Source: Bilabrum cf. latius
Lineage: Eukaryota; Bigyra: Bicosoecida; Bigyra; Bicosoecida
Assembly: GCA_965178125.1 (NCBI GenBank)
Contig: OZ237735.1
Coordinates: 1,860,001 to 1,924,000, forward strand
DNA: 64,000 bases
Direction: 5' to 3'
A model generated the notes under the pieces. The model was not told the DNA's origin and ran no database searches. It saw nothing but the letters and a program-made list of their open reading frames with translations. The translations under genes and the position numbers were made by a program. Below are positions 22,701 through 32,942 of this stretch, piece after piece; position 1 is the first letter of the stretch; each line of letters starts with the position of its first letter.

Positions 22701-22910
22701 ATGCCAGATATTAAAGATGTATTAAAATAGGTTCAAGACATTATGGAAGATTATCAAAGACTCAAGGAATAGGAGACCAAAAAGAAAGAAGCTATTAAAA
22801 AAGCTAAATAGAAATATTACCAAAAGAATCAAGAGAAATGGAAGGGGTACTATTAGAAGAGAAAACAGGTTAAGGATGAACCAGATACAGAAGGATTAAA
22901 TAAGACTTAA
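22701..22910 (+). CDS. Small Lys/Gln-rich helical protein
   Basis: ATG 22701 to TAA 22908-22910 gives 69 residues with four TAG codons. The composition (Lys, Gln, Glu, Tyr) suggests a charged helix or coiled coil. It starts a few bases after TACTATAGTA, the promoter-like motif used across the element, and is the first gene inside the left repeat. No family recognised. Confidence 0.6.
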
Positions 22911-22942
22911 AAATATATTCTATTATTATAGTATTATTAATA

Positions 22943-23155
22943 ATGGATTTAATAGATACCAAATCAAATAATCAAGTTATCAATAAACCAATACATCAAT
23001 TACAAGACTTACCAATAGAGTTTCAAGAGACTATAAGTTATTTACTAATCGGGAAATCCCCAGCAGAAATTGAAAAATTTAAAAATACTCTAGTTGTGCG
23101 CGAAAATCCATCTCAATCCTTTAAGCCAAAATAGTGCGTCTAGAAAATGACTTAA
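22943..23155 (+). CDS. Small unknown viral protein
   Basis: A 70-residue frame runs from ATG 22943 through TAGs at 23132 and 23141 to TAA 23153-23155. It lies 32 bp after the previous gene and 30 bp before the primase-helicase, same strand. No motif recognised; the middle part is Glu/Ile/Lys-rich and probably helical. Confidence 0.55.
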
Positions 23156-23185
23156 AAAATTATCTTTAGTATAGTATATACTAGA

Positions 23186-25984
23186 ATGACGACCGAACAC
23201 ATATCTAACCCTGTTTATTTCTCAATAGCTCACAACTCTAAACAACCACTTATTAAGTCTTGGTAGAATTTGGAATCTACTAAACTTATCACCAGAAAGT
23301 CAAATCTTAATGTTGGATTACTAACTGGAAGACGTGCAGGTTTCTTTGTCCTTGACTTAGATTGTGAAAAAGAGAAAAATAAAACTGAATTTCAAAATGG
23401 TAAGTTTATTGCGGAATATGGTAGTGTTGATAAGTTTATTCAAGAGATGAATACTTACACTGTCAAGTCTCCCAATGGATATCATTTGTATTTTAAGTAT
23501 GAAGAAGAGTTTAGTAAGAGGTCAGTAAATAGAAAAGAACATATAGATGTGATCACAAATGATAGCTTTATCATGTGTCCTCCTAGCTCTATCAACGGTA
23601 AGAAATACGAACTAATACAAAAGACATCCGTGAAAAGAATACCAACTGACGTCAAGATGTTCATACTACAAAATATCTATTCACCACAACTTACAGCTGA
23701 AGACTACCGTTATATGATTAAACCCGAAGAATACAAACAATACTTATATCAATTAGGTAAAGAGTATTATTCTAATTCATATAACTGGCATCTAGTTTGT
23801 AGAGCTACAAGTTATATCGCTAAATACTTAAATCCAGTAGATGGTAATAAGGTATATGATATATTTGATGAATGGAGCAAACAAGACGTAGAAAGCTATT
23901 AGTCGACTAAGAACAAGATAATTTTTACTCGATTATTACAAAATTCCACTTTTCAATGTGTTGAATGGTTCTTTAATTAGTTAGATAGTGAAAAGAAACG
24001 ACTTAGCCTATATTATCGATACAAGATATTCAAGAATAAAGTAGTCAAGAAAGTCAATTAGAAGATTGACCGTAGATATTTGACTGCTGACGACAAAGGT
24101 CGTTATATTAAATTCTTTAAGAAAGGTATCAACTATGCCGTTAAGTCGGGGGCTGGTTCTGGAAAGACAACTGCTGCTAATGATTTATTTAATAGAGTAG
24201 ATGACAGCTTTTTATCAGTTGTTAGTCGTATTTTATTAGGTAAGCAATAGATGCGTAGTCTTCCAAAATCAACTAAATTCTATCAAGACCATAAATACAA
24301 ATAGGGTGATAGTATTGTTATTACTCCTGAAAGTATTGTTAGTCTTAGCAATTATAACTTTAAGGATTATATTGTCTTTTTAGATGAGTTTAATAGTATC
24401 TTAGAACACTGTTTAAGTTCTACGACTTTATATGGTAGGCGACCAATGAGTTTCATTACTCTTATTCGTGCTCTTACCACTTGTAAGTAGTTCATAGTAG
24501 CAGATGCTGACTTATCTCAAGATGCTCTATATTTCTTAGAATTATTAAAATTAGATTATCAATATATTAGGAATGACAGAAACAGGTTCAAGGGCACCAA
24601 AACTGTATTTGTTAATGACGAACAGACTTTTAGAGATGAGTTAATGAAACACAAGAAATTTATGCTTGCTAGTGATAGTAAGACAAAAGCTGATATAATC
24701 AATGAGTTAATTAGTCTTAAAATTATAGATAACGAGAAAGATAAGAAATTAAATAAAATCTTAATACTTACAGCAGAAAGCGAAGACAAAGACTATGATA
24801 TGGATTTGTTTGATATCATTATCTTCTCACCTAAAGTCATTTACGGGATAGATAGCACTATGACTAGACCAGTCTTTGGTTATTTCAAAGGTCATACTAT
24901 CACACCTCCCCAAATGGTTCAATAGCTTAACAGATGTAGAAACCCATCACATATCACTATATTTTTTGATTACTAGAAAGGACGATCTAGCACATATGAA
25001 AGTCTTTCACAAGTTAAATCTTTTATGGCTACCTCTTTAAAAGACTACGAAGAATTAGTTAAATTTGTCAGTGATACATATCCCGACTTCAACGAGGTAG
25101 AAGTAGAAGACAAAGTAGAAGAAGAAATGAGCAAAGTTAAAATCATATTCAAGAAACTATATCGTAATTATCTTTACAAGGTAGATTGTTATAAGACAAA
25201 CCCTAAATTACATATGATTAAGTAGTTAATTGATACCGGTTATGACGTGTCTTATGATTTATCTGTTAAGATCACCAGATGTAAGGATAAAGAAATCAAA
25301 GATACCATTAAAGAAAAACAACTTGAAAATTTTGATATTAATTGTCTTAATGTCAAGAAGATTAATAAATATTTAGACTTAGATGAAGGTGATATTGACA
25401 AATACAAAGAGTACTTTATTAATAAAGGTAAGTTATCTAATTTATTTAATTTCAATAAATTCTTTAGACAAGATGATAAGCACTTACTTGTGAAAGCAAT
25501 TAATAAAGGCGAGTTTGATATTATCAATGCTAAGTCTAGTTCTAGAAAATTAGTCTTACTTAATAAGATGATTGATACTTTAGGTCTTAAAAGAACTAAT
25601 CTTGATTATAATATCAAAAAGAAAGTATTAGATCAAGACTTAACAGATGAATATAGGACAGTGTATGACTGCCAAAGAAGAAGTAAAGTTGACTTATCCA
25701 CTGATAAAGGTCTTTATTACGAAATACTTAAAGTATATAAATCAATGTTTGGGAAAGACATATTTATGACTTGTAAGAAAAAGAAAATTAACTATGATGT
25801 AGAATTTAATTAGGATATTATTGATGAGATGGAATATATCTGGTCTAACAAGAAAAAGACTCGTGAAGTAGATATATTTGTTGATGATGAAGAGGTTCAA
25901 TTACCCGATGAAGAGATAGAGGTTGACTTAGACCCCGCTTTATTTGTTGATGAGGATAATGATCCACTAGAACAACAAAATTAA
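23186..25984 (+). CDS. Primase-polymerase fused to OBP-like SF2 helicase
   Basis: One frame of 932 residues runs from ATG 23186 to TAA 25982-25984, crossing about ten TAGs. The N-terminal third looks like an archaeo-eukaryotic primase/prim-pol: GFFVLDLD (catalytic acidic pair near residue 55) and YHLYFKY. The middle has a Walker A SGAGSGKTT (near residue 325), a Walker B IVFLDEF and then VADADLS. The order LDE...SS...DADLS resembles the herpesvirus origin-binding-protein helicase family (Herpes_ori_bp). VIYGIDS and QLNRCRN fit helicase motifs V and VI. The C-terminus is acidic. It should prime and unwind viral DNA during replication. It is probably the main replication enzyme of the element, since no DNA polymerase B is seen. 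Confidence 0.8.
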
Positions 25985-26046
25985 ATTATGACTTATTAAT
26001 AAAAAACTTAATAAGACTTAATAATACATACCTTATATAAAATGAC

Positions 26047-26397
26047 TTAGTGGTCTCTTTTTGTCTTTTTAATTTTTTCTTCTCTCTTCTTCCTTTCACA
26101 TTCACTTCTTTCAACACGATACATCAGCTCCTAGACGTGTTTCACTTGCTCTTCATATTCTAACTGTTCCAATGTACTTTCGAGTTTCTTGATAATATTG
26201 TCGAATTTAAAACTAAAGACATTCTAACGATAACCATCACCTTTGTCTTTTGGTTTCATCCATACATATTTATCAAAGTGATTCTCAATACTTTTACCTA
26301 TACTACTGACTACATCATCGACACCTACACCTTTAACAAGACATTCATCTATAAAATTTTGAGATAGTTCAATTTTGATATCTTCTTTATCTGACAT
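26047..26397 (-). CDS. Unknown viral protein, 116 aa
   Basis: The ATG at 26395-26397 sits directly behind the TATATATATAG promoter, and the frame reads through two TAGs to TAA 26047-26049. The N-terminal MSDKEDIKIEL is followed by a Val/Ser-rich part and then a long Lys/Glu-rich coiled-coil-like C-terminus. The start and MSD- N-terminus resemble the next gene (26535-26987), as if sharing a duplicated promoter and leader. Function unknown. Confidence 0.6.
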
Positions 26398-26427
26398 TAC
26401 TATATATATAGTGGATATTTTTTGGCG
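26398..26427 (-). promoter_or_regulatory. Viral promoter: TATATATATAG with distal TGGCG
   Basis: The block TACTATATATATAGTGG followed by ATATTTTTTGGCG lies immediately upstream of the ATG at 26397. The same block precedes other viral starts at 26988, 27904, 38354 and 43687, implying a very short leader. Confidence 0.6.
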
Positions 26428-26455
26428 AAAGTAATAAACTAGTCTTAAGATATGA

Positions 26456-26527
26456 CCGCCCGAAATTGCGGTAATATTATAGCTATTTAAGATATATTTC
26501 CGCAATTCTGGGCGCGTACGTGTATTG
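26456..26527. repeat. Viral ~70-bp palindrome
   Basis: Arms CGCCCGAAATTGCGG and CCGCAATTCTGGGCG around an AT-rich centre. It lies just after the stop of the minus gene at 26535 and before the promoter of the minus gene starting at 26397. Confidence 0.8.
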
Positions 26528-26534
26528 AATTTAT

Positions 26535-26987
26535 TTAGTTATCTTTCAAGTGGTCAAATTGATCTGTATCACCTTTTTTGATACTCTCAATTGAACCAAT
26601 ATTGCTATTGATTACTAGATCTCGTATGCTCATCATTATAATTGGAAATGTTGACAACATAACATCATCATTTGAATAGTCTTTTTTGTTTAAATCTATT
26701 TCTTTCAAGTACTTAATAAGGTCTCTCTCTGTTTTAAATATATCTGTGTCGTCTTCTAATTTTCCATTTTCATTAACCAGTAATAGCTCAAACTCATCCT
26801 TATCTGCTTCTTTTACAAATGAAATAGATACAAACTTATCAATATCCTTTTTGTTATCTACGAATAAGTAATTAAGTTGTTTAAGCTGTTCACCTTGAGT
26901 TATTCGATATCCCTAATAGAATTCAACACCAGTGAAACATATATCATCAACTTGTTTAATTAAATGGAAGTCTAAATTATCTGACAT
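26535..26987 (-). CDS. Unknown viral protein, 150 aa
   Basis: ATG 26985-26987 to TAA 26535-26537 with one TAG near 26912. The product is acidic and Asp/Glu/Lys-rich (for example FVDNKKDIDKF and NENGKLEDDTDIF), probably cytosolic, with no membrane segment or catalytic motif. The promoter block is immediately upstream. Confidence 0.65.
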
Positions 26988-27017
26988 TACTATATATATA
27001 GTGGATATTTTTTGGCG
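26988..27017 (-). promoter_or_regulatory. Viral promoter
   Basis: A perfect copy of the 26398-26427 block directly upstream of ATG 26987. Identity extends beyond it through the adjacent palindrome (27046-27117), so this whole ~130-bp regulatory unit is duplicated. Confidence 0.6.
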
Positions 27018-27045
27018 AAAGTAATAAACTAGTCTTAAGATATGA

Positions 27046-27117
27046 CCGCCCGAAATTGCGGTAATATTATAGCTATTTAAGATATATTTCCGCAATTCTG
27101 GGCGCGTAGGTGTATTG
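27046..27117. repeat. Viral ~70-bp palindrome
   Basis: Nearly identical to 26456-26527. It lies between the minus promoter at 26988-27017 and the Pol III-like RNA unit. Confidence 0.8.
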
Positions 27118-27159
27118 AATTTTTAAATTTATTTGAATATAATATTTTTTACCTCTTGG

Positions 27160-27233
27160 TGCGTTGTGGTCTTGGTCTAGTGATATCGTGATTGTTTCAC
27201 AAAGTCAAGGTCGTGGGTTCGATTCCCACCACT
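27160..27233 (+). tRNA. tRNA-like sequence, degenerate (possibly Val-CAC-like)
   Basis: The T arm is canonical (GTGGG, loop TTCGATT, CCCAC) and the D-arm region resembles a tRNA A box. The anticodon arm can pair as TGATT/AGTCA but leaves a nine-base loop containing TTCACAA. The acceptor stem pairs poorly unless a bulge is allowed. A functional tRNA is doubtful; it may serve as a promoter leader. It does not carry the CUA anticodon needed for UAG. Confidence 0.3.
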
Positions 27234-27475
27234 GACATCGCCGTGAGTCGTTCTGTAAGTCATACTTATGACAAAGCACACGTCTTGCAAGTCTTTGAAG
27301 GGAGTTTGGATACTGTAGAAGTAGTCGTAAGTGGTTGTAGCAGACTTAGTCGTAAGACTTAATAGGGTTTCAGGTGCATCAGTTCACGTTCTGGCTCCGC
27401 TACAACAATGACTTACGAATGACTTCGCCAAGTAGTCAAACCATCGGTATAATTACTAGCTCAAAGAATTTTTTT
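27160..27475 (+). ncRNA. Putative Pol III transcript: tRNA-like leader plus long hairpin
   Basis: A non-coding stretch of about 350 bp contains an A-box-like TGGTCTAGTGAT (27173-27184), a perfect B box GGTTCGATTCC (27216-27226) about 30 bp later and a T7 run at 27469-27475, the signals of a type 2 Pol III gene. Downstream of the B box a long hairpin can form at 27318-27426: GAAGT/ACTTC, TCGTAAGT/ACTTACGA and GTTGTAGC/GCTACAAC in nested order. A small hairpin GTCATACTTATGAC lies at 27259. No ORF spans it. The product and its role are unknown; this is inferred from signals only. Confidence 0.5.
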
Positions 27476-27480
27476 AATAA

Positions 27481-27903
27481 TTAATCCATATTAGGGGGTT
27501 TCTTATACAAGATAGCAGGGTCGCATCCATTTGTTGGAAAGTCTGCTGGATACCACCCCCATACTACTTTATAAATATCTGTGCTGGTGTCGTGTTCAAC
27601 TTTATGATAAAAAATACAATCATAATGAATACCATTCTAATTACGCACCTCTTGCTCCATCTCTTCAATTATCTATCCTACCTTTAACTTTGTAAAGCCT
27701 CCTTCACTTACATATGTCTTTATATGACCTCTATTATTTACCTATATCTAATCTTTATCTATTACAATGTCTTCAGGATCTCCTTCAAGTTCATCATCTA
27801 AGTAAACCTTTTGAGATTTAAGTGTTGGGTCTTCTCTATGTGGTAAGAATAAGAATGAATACTCCATATAAAGTAAGTCTTCACACGGTGATACTGCTGC
27901 CAT
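27481..27903 (-). CDS. Unknown viral protein, 140 aa
   Basis: ATG 27901-27903 to TAA 27481-27483, reading four TAGs. The N-terminus has a Tyr/Phe-rich YMEYSFLFLP stretch and the C-terminus is Tyr/Trp/Pro-rich (YKVVWGWYPADFP). No family recognised. It starts right behind the promoter block at 27904 and lies just downstream (transcription-wise) of the capsid gene. Confidence 0.65.
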
Positions 27904-27933
27904 AACTATATATATAGTGGATATTTTTTGGCG
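27904..27933 (-). promoter_or_regulatory. Viral promoter
   Basis: ACTATATATATAGTGG plus ATATTTTTTGGCG directly upstream of ATG 27903; third close copy of the block. Confidence 0.6.
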
Positions 27934-27961
27934 TAATATTTAAACTAGTCTTAAGGTATGA

Positions 27962-28033
27962 CCGCCCCAAATTGCGGTAATATTATAGCTATTCAAGATA
28001 TATTTTCGCAATTCTGGGCGCGTACCCGTATTG
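27962..28033. repeat. Viral ~70-bp palindrome
   Basis: CGCCCCAAATTGCGG/CGCAATTCTGGGCG variant, located after the stop of the capsid gene (28091) in the transcription sense. Confidence 0.8.
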
Positions 28034-28090
28034 AGTTTTTAAATTTAGTCAATATTTATAACTTTTAAATATTAATTAATAATTTACGAC

Positions 28091-29977
28091 TCACATATTG
28101 AGCTACTTTCTAAGTTTCATAAGTTGAGCCTTAGTTAATTTCTTACCTCCACTGGTCAAAAGACTTCCACCACTAGTTAAAAGACCTGCTCCAACACGTT
28201 CAGCTAAGTCATTCACTTCATCGGGTAAGTATTCACTTACTGCTTGCCTTGCTTTACGAAGAGCTGGTTTCACTTTATCAAATTTAGCTTTAGCTTTCTT
28301 TCCAAAGTCTACCACTTTACGTCCTAAGTCTTTAGCTTTGTTAAAGGCTCTCTTAAAGAATTGCATCACTTTACGACGTCTTCCACCTAATACGTTCTTA
28401 GAGTAGTTCATATTAGAAAATGTATAATTAGAAGGTTTAGCCACTTTCTCAGGGTCAACAGAAGCACTATCTTCACGCCATTCAATAGCGGCACCTCTAG
28501 TATTCACGATAATCTTGTCATAGGCACAGAATAATTGAGCTTTATATCCTTGAGACATAGCAGCGGTTGGGGGTTCGTCATAGGCTACTTGAACACGAAT
28601 ACTAATAGGGTCAGCACTGTTGCTTTGAATAGTTTCAGGAGTATTTAAATCACTAAGTCTAAATAAGAGCCAGCCATTAGATCCGTATACTTTAGAAGCA
28701 CCTCCTACAGTTACATCTAAGTTAGTAAAAGAAGCATACTCACTATTTGATCCATTTCTTTCACTAAGTCTAAAGATATCGTCTTGTGTAAGTTCTCCTA
28801 AAATAGAACCCTAAGACCTAAGTTGTACTTTAATATTGTTAATGGCAAGTGTTCTATGAGGTGTACCACTAGCTTCTCCATATTGAGAATCAACTAAGCA
28901 CACAGCAAACCAAGAAGGGCAAGTCTAAAGTTGATAATTATTAAAAGTATGGACACCTTTAGTAGTGATAGGATTATCAAGTTTAGGCTCTTCATGTAGT
29001 TCAAAGTCAACAGAGTTGTAGAATATTTGTTTAGGTACTTTCTTCAAGAAGTTAAGATGAGTATTATAAGTAAAGACATCAAAATGGATCTAGCAATCGG
29101 ATAAAGCAAAAGCATAGTCTCCATTCCAATCACTTGAAGTATTAAACATCTTATCAATTAAGTTATTTCTCATTTGTAAATTAACATTTAATTGTGGATG
29201 ATCAACAAAAGGTCTAGCATTACCACCCATCATATATTGGAAAGGACGTGCAAGAAGTGCTTCAGAGATTTCAATATGTAATTTGACATAGTCTTGAGTT
29301 GGTGTTACATTATTATTAGGTATTGGAGTATTAGCATCCACTTTTTCAAGTGTTGCGCGGTAATTCTTACCAGGACCGCGAGCTTCCATAATACTATCAT
29401 CATTTACACCCCATTGAAGGACAGACTTAGCAAGACCATTTGCGGCAGTATTAAATTCCCAAGTGTTATCAGCCTAAAAGACAGGACTTATTTGTGCTAG
29501 AGTGGCACGGTCAAGACTTCTAGCTATTAAATTGACTAATTGATAAGGTGATGAACTACGAGATAAGTCTCCCATTTTAACTGTGGAACTTGTGATCATT
29601 GAATTTACCATAAATGTAGAAGGGGCTACCTTATTGACGATATCAGTTTGAGCTACTGCTCCATTGTTCTAACTATCATAGATGTATACGTCAAATGAAA
29701 CTCTTAGACGGGGATTACTGTCAGTCATTCCTTGATTTGATGGCACGACAAAAGTGTAATTACTTCTAAATGCATTAGTTGCGCTAGAGTTACCACCATC
29801 TGGTTCATAGTGGTTTTGGAACTTGGAAGAGTATCCAAGGGTAGTTCCTAGAGTAATAGCTTGACTATCACCCACAAAGTTGAGTTTTTCGTCAGCTATT
29901 TGAGTTACTGGTAGTTCTGAGACGTCATCTACGACTTTGCTTTGTGCTGCTACAGGTACATTATCCATATCAGACAT
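28091..29977 (-). CDS. Probable major capsid protein (double jelly roll)
   Basis: A 628-residue frame runs from ATG 29977 to TGA 28091-28093 with six TAGs. Size, position directly after the penton gene, and a beta-rich, Asn/Ser-rich sequence without enzyme motifs all fit a Polinton/virophage major capsid protein. Typical-looking stretches are NLQMRNNLIDKMF, WNGDYAFALSDC and YGSNGWLLFRLSDLN. The C-terminal ~100 residues are unusual: a very basic helical segment (RRRKVMQFFKRAFNKAK and following) that resembles a core- or membrane-active peptide, possibly released by the viral protease. It would form the pseudohexameric capsomers. No structure-level check was possible. Confidence 0.65.
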
Positions 29978-30019
29978 TATAAATATATTAAGACTAAAGA
30001 TATTTATTTATTTTTTACT

Positions 30020-30946
30020 TTAAGTTATTAACTTTTTACTTTTAAATAGAGCTTTTATATTAAGTCCTTGTCCAAAAGTAAAGGGTATTTCGTATAAGTT
30101 TCCAAAAGTATCTCTAAAATACGGTACTATACTATAACTATTAAATGCTGATCTATAGAACTATTGCCATCTATGATTTCCTCCACTACTAAAGTTTATT
30201 TTAATAAAACTCGTTCCTGTTGTATTGTCTATCTTGAAATCACTTAAGATATTTTCACTTTGTATCTCTGTACTAGATGTACTTTTATATGATGGCGTAA
30301 ATTCTGGAAGTATTGGAAGTGATGGACTAATAATTTGAATATACTCCATAGTAGGAAACTAATCTAAGGTAGAAGCACTCTATTCATTATATCCATCTAA
30401 TAGATTTATATAAGTATCACTCTTGATGTCTTTACCTTCATCGTCATATTCAAATGTCTCAAATATAGAGAATAAAGGAAAGTTAAAACTTAAAGTCCAC
30501 GCACTTGTAAAAGCCGCTAAACGGGTGAAACTAAAAGTTTTAGTCTTACCGTGATATTCAAATACTATACTATCAGTTGGAATACTAGCATCTCCACATA
30601 AATCACTAAGAGTATTATTAAATTCATTAGATAGGGTCTTAAGACTATAATATAACGACTTGGTTAAGACAATATTACGAGTGTAAGTAGTTCCATCACT
30701 CTTCTTCACAAACGACATCTTATAAATTGACTAATTATCGCTATTCTTTACTTCTTTACTTGCTACAAATAAAGGAATACGACATTTAAGAGTCCATCGG
30801 TCAAGTGATAATAAGTAGTTTTGTGAATTTGTCAAGATATTACCTTGACGCTGTTCATGTATTGATACTGGTCTATTAGTATTAATAGATGTTATAGTAT
30901 CCTATGAGTTAATATAAAAGATATCTGGTTCTTGAATCTCTACCAT
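30020..30946 (-). CDS. Penton/minor capsid protein
   Basis: ATG 30944-30946 to TAA 30020-30022, 308 residues with five TAGs. An internal ATG at 30718 lies in the same frame, but the upstream part is conserved-looking (SQNYLLSLDRWTLKCRIPLF), matching the N-S-x-D/N-Y-x-L-S-x-x-R-x...I-P pattern of Polinton-like and virophage penton proteins, so I chose the upstream start. It precedes the major capsid gene on the same strand, the usual order. It would form the capsid vertices. Confidence 0.7.
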
Positions 30947-30983
30947 TCTATAACATTTATCAAGAAAATAAGTCTTGTCTAAT

Positions 30984-31053
30984 GCCCCAAATTGCGGTAA
31001 TATTATAGCTATTTAAGATATATTTCCGCAATTCTGGGCGCGTACCCGTATTG
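30984..31053. repeat. Viral ~70-bp palindrome
   Basis: First of two palindromes between the penton start (30946) and the protease stop (31307). Confidence 0.8.
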
Positions 31054-31152
31054 ACTTTTTGAAAAAGTTTTTATTAATTATTTGACTCATTGAAAAAATC
31101 CAATATTCCGAAATTTTAAAAATTTAGTATCTTAAGATATAGTATAATACCA

Positions 31153-31224
31153 GCGCCCCAAATTGCGATAATATATTAGGATATTAAGATATATTTCCGC
31201 AATTCTGGGCGCGTACCCGTATTC
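31153..31224. repeat. Viral ~70-bp palindrome
   Basis: Second copy in the same intergenic space, same orientation, with a variant centre (ATATATTAGGATATTAAGATATA). Confidence 0.75.
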
Positions 31225-31306
31225 ATTTTTATATTTTAGTCTTTTTAATATGGCCACCTTATAGATATCAATTTTCAATATCTAAAAATTTATGGTATAT
31301 GTCATA

Positions 31307-31855
31307 TTAACTAATTATCAAAGTAATAAGTTCATCATTATCTAGTCCTCCTCCATACTTTTTAAAAGCCTTCTTTAATTGACTATTAAACTAATCATTC
31401 GTTAAATTATGAAAGAGAAGTCTGAGCACACTCCACCGACCGCATGTGGCAGAGTTATTTGATATTAATTGATTCTTTTGATTTGAATAGTCAACATTAA
31501 TACCAGCATCTAATACGTGATCTATTAGAAGACTACTTCTATCATATAGCTTCTATGGGTCTATGACTCCTCCTACGACTGGAATATGAGTATCAGGTAA
31601 TTGACCATAACTATCCCAAAAATAAAGAGTATTCTTTGATTTATTAAATATGACCGCAGTATAATGACCGCTCATTGTTGCTCCTTCTACTAAGTTAGGA
31701 TAATAAAGGACAAATAAAGGATTTTCATCTAGAAATTGTCTGATGTTATTAGTATCACTTATTTCTTCATACATTATAACTGGTATATGCTACTTTGTAA
31801 ATGTAAAGTATAGTCTTTGTACCTCTTCAGGACTTAATGCAGTGGTTATATCCAT
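31307..31855 (-). CDS. Maturation cysteine protease (Ulp1/adenain-like)
   Basis: A 182-residue frame runs from ATG 31853-31855 to TAA 31307-31309 with three TAGs. The catalytic set of the adenain/Ulp1 clan is visible in order: MSGHYTAVIF (His), LYFWDSYG (Asp) and NSATCGRWSV (Cys followed by Gly). The length is typical of Polinton-type proteases. It would cleave capsid and core precursors during virion maturation. It lies 19 bp behind the ATPase gene on the same strand. Confidence 0.85.
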
Positions 31856-31874
31856 ATACTTAATACTAAGAAAA

Positions 31875-32942
31875 TTAATATACGAACATCTATTTAGGAC
31901 AAGTGATAAAATTATAAGTCTTATTAATACATAGCCATCTATTACCTTCTCCAAACAATTTATAAACACGATTTATAAGACTTGCATCAAATCCTAAATA
32001 TGCTTTCATTAAATATTTGCTAAATTTCCATAGATTTCTCTTAAATAAAATAATATTATGACTTTCCATGACTATTGACCTAGTATTCGCATAATCATTC
32101 GTTAAATGACTTATAACTATCATATTTGTTGAGCTATGTCTTCCAACTTCACCTATACGCTTAATTAAGAATAACGCTCTCTACTTTTTATCACCGTTTA
32201 AGGCTTCATAATCATCAAATACCACCACAGAAGGACCCTATTTTGCCCATTCTTCATACAATGGAGTAGTGGTAAATGATGCCTTTGTCTTGTCTTTACT
32301 TGTTGGTTTCATTCTTTCTATCTCTATCTCTCTTTTAATTAATTCATGAGGTTCTAATGACTTCTTTTCCTACCTAAAGAATATCTTTTCTTCTTTGTAT
32401 TTCCTCATTAAGTCATCATAACTATCGTTTCTATCTACTGCTACTAATTTATCAATATCAATAAAATTACCATATTTTAAATAAGTTGGATTTGTTTCCT
32501 GTACTGGTGTAATGACTAAAACCCTCTTCTTTGGAATGAACATATGATAATACTTGAGTAAAGACTTAGCAATATAAGACTTACCAGCACCAGCCTAACC
32601 ACTTAAATAGTGTATTTGTCTTTTGGTCTCATCATCAAAGAATGGGACTATTTCAAACTAACTCTTATCATCTATTCTTAACTCGTTAGTCTTTCTAACT
32701 AGTTTTTTATTTCCATTCACTAGCTTACACATCTCTTCACGTAATGCTTTTTTATTCTTCTCATATTTAATTGCTCTCTTTCCATAATACTCTTCAAGTA
32801 AATCATCACTTATATCTTCTGGAGTTATGACTTTTTCCCCTACATCTTCACTAAAAAAGACGCTTTTGTTCCTCTTCTTGTGCTTGTATTCTCTTAAAGC
32901 AACTAAATGACTATTTGGTATTTCATCGTATGATAATGACAT
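31875..32942 (-). CDS. Genome-packaging ATPase (FtsK/A32-like)
   Basis: A 355-residue frame runs from ATG 32940-32942 to TAA 31875-31877 with seven TAGs. The Walker A GQAGAGKSYIAKSLL (around residue 110) contains a TAG-encoded Gln, and the Walker B GPSVVVFDDYEAL is about 100 residues later, followed by a HSSTNMIVISH stretch. This fits the A32-like packaging ATPases of Polinton-like viruses. The N-terminal ~95 residues are charged and helical. It should pump viral DNA into the capsid. Adjacent to protease, penton and capsid genes, forming the morphogenesis block. Confidence 0.8.

Noticed and set aside
26224-26505. Extended N-terminus MRKYILNSYNI... for the minus gene at 26047-26397
   Set aside because: The extension is translated promoter and palindrome sequence and recurs identically at 26913-27095; the ATG next to the promoter is preferred.
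27334-27406. Second tRNA closed by GTTGTAGC/GCTACAAC
   Set aside because: The length fits, but no T arm or anticodon arm can be folded; it is part of a longer hairpin instead.
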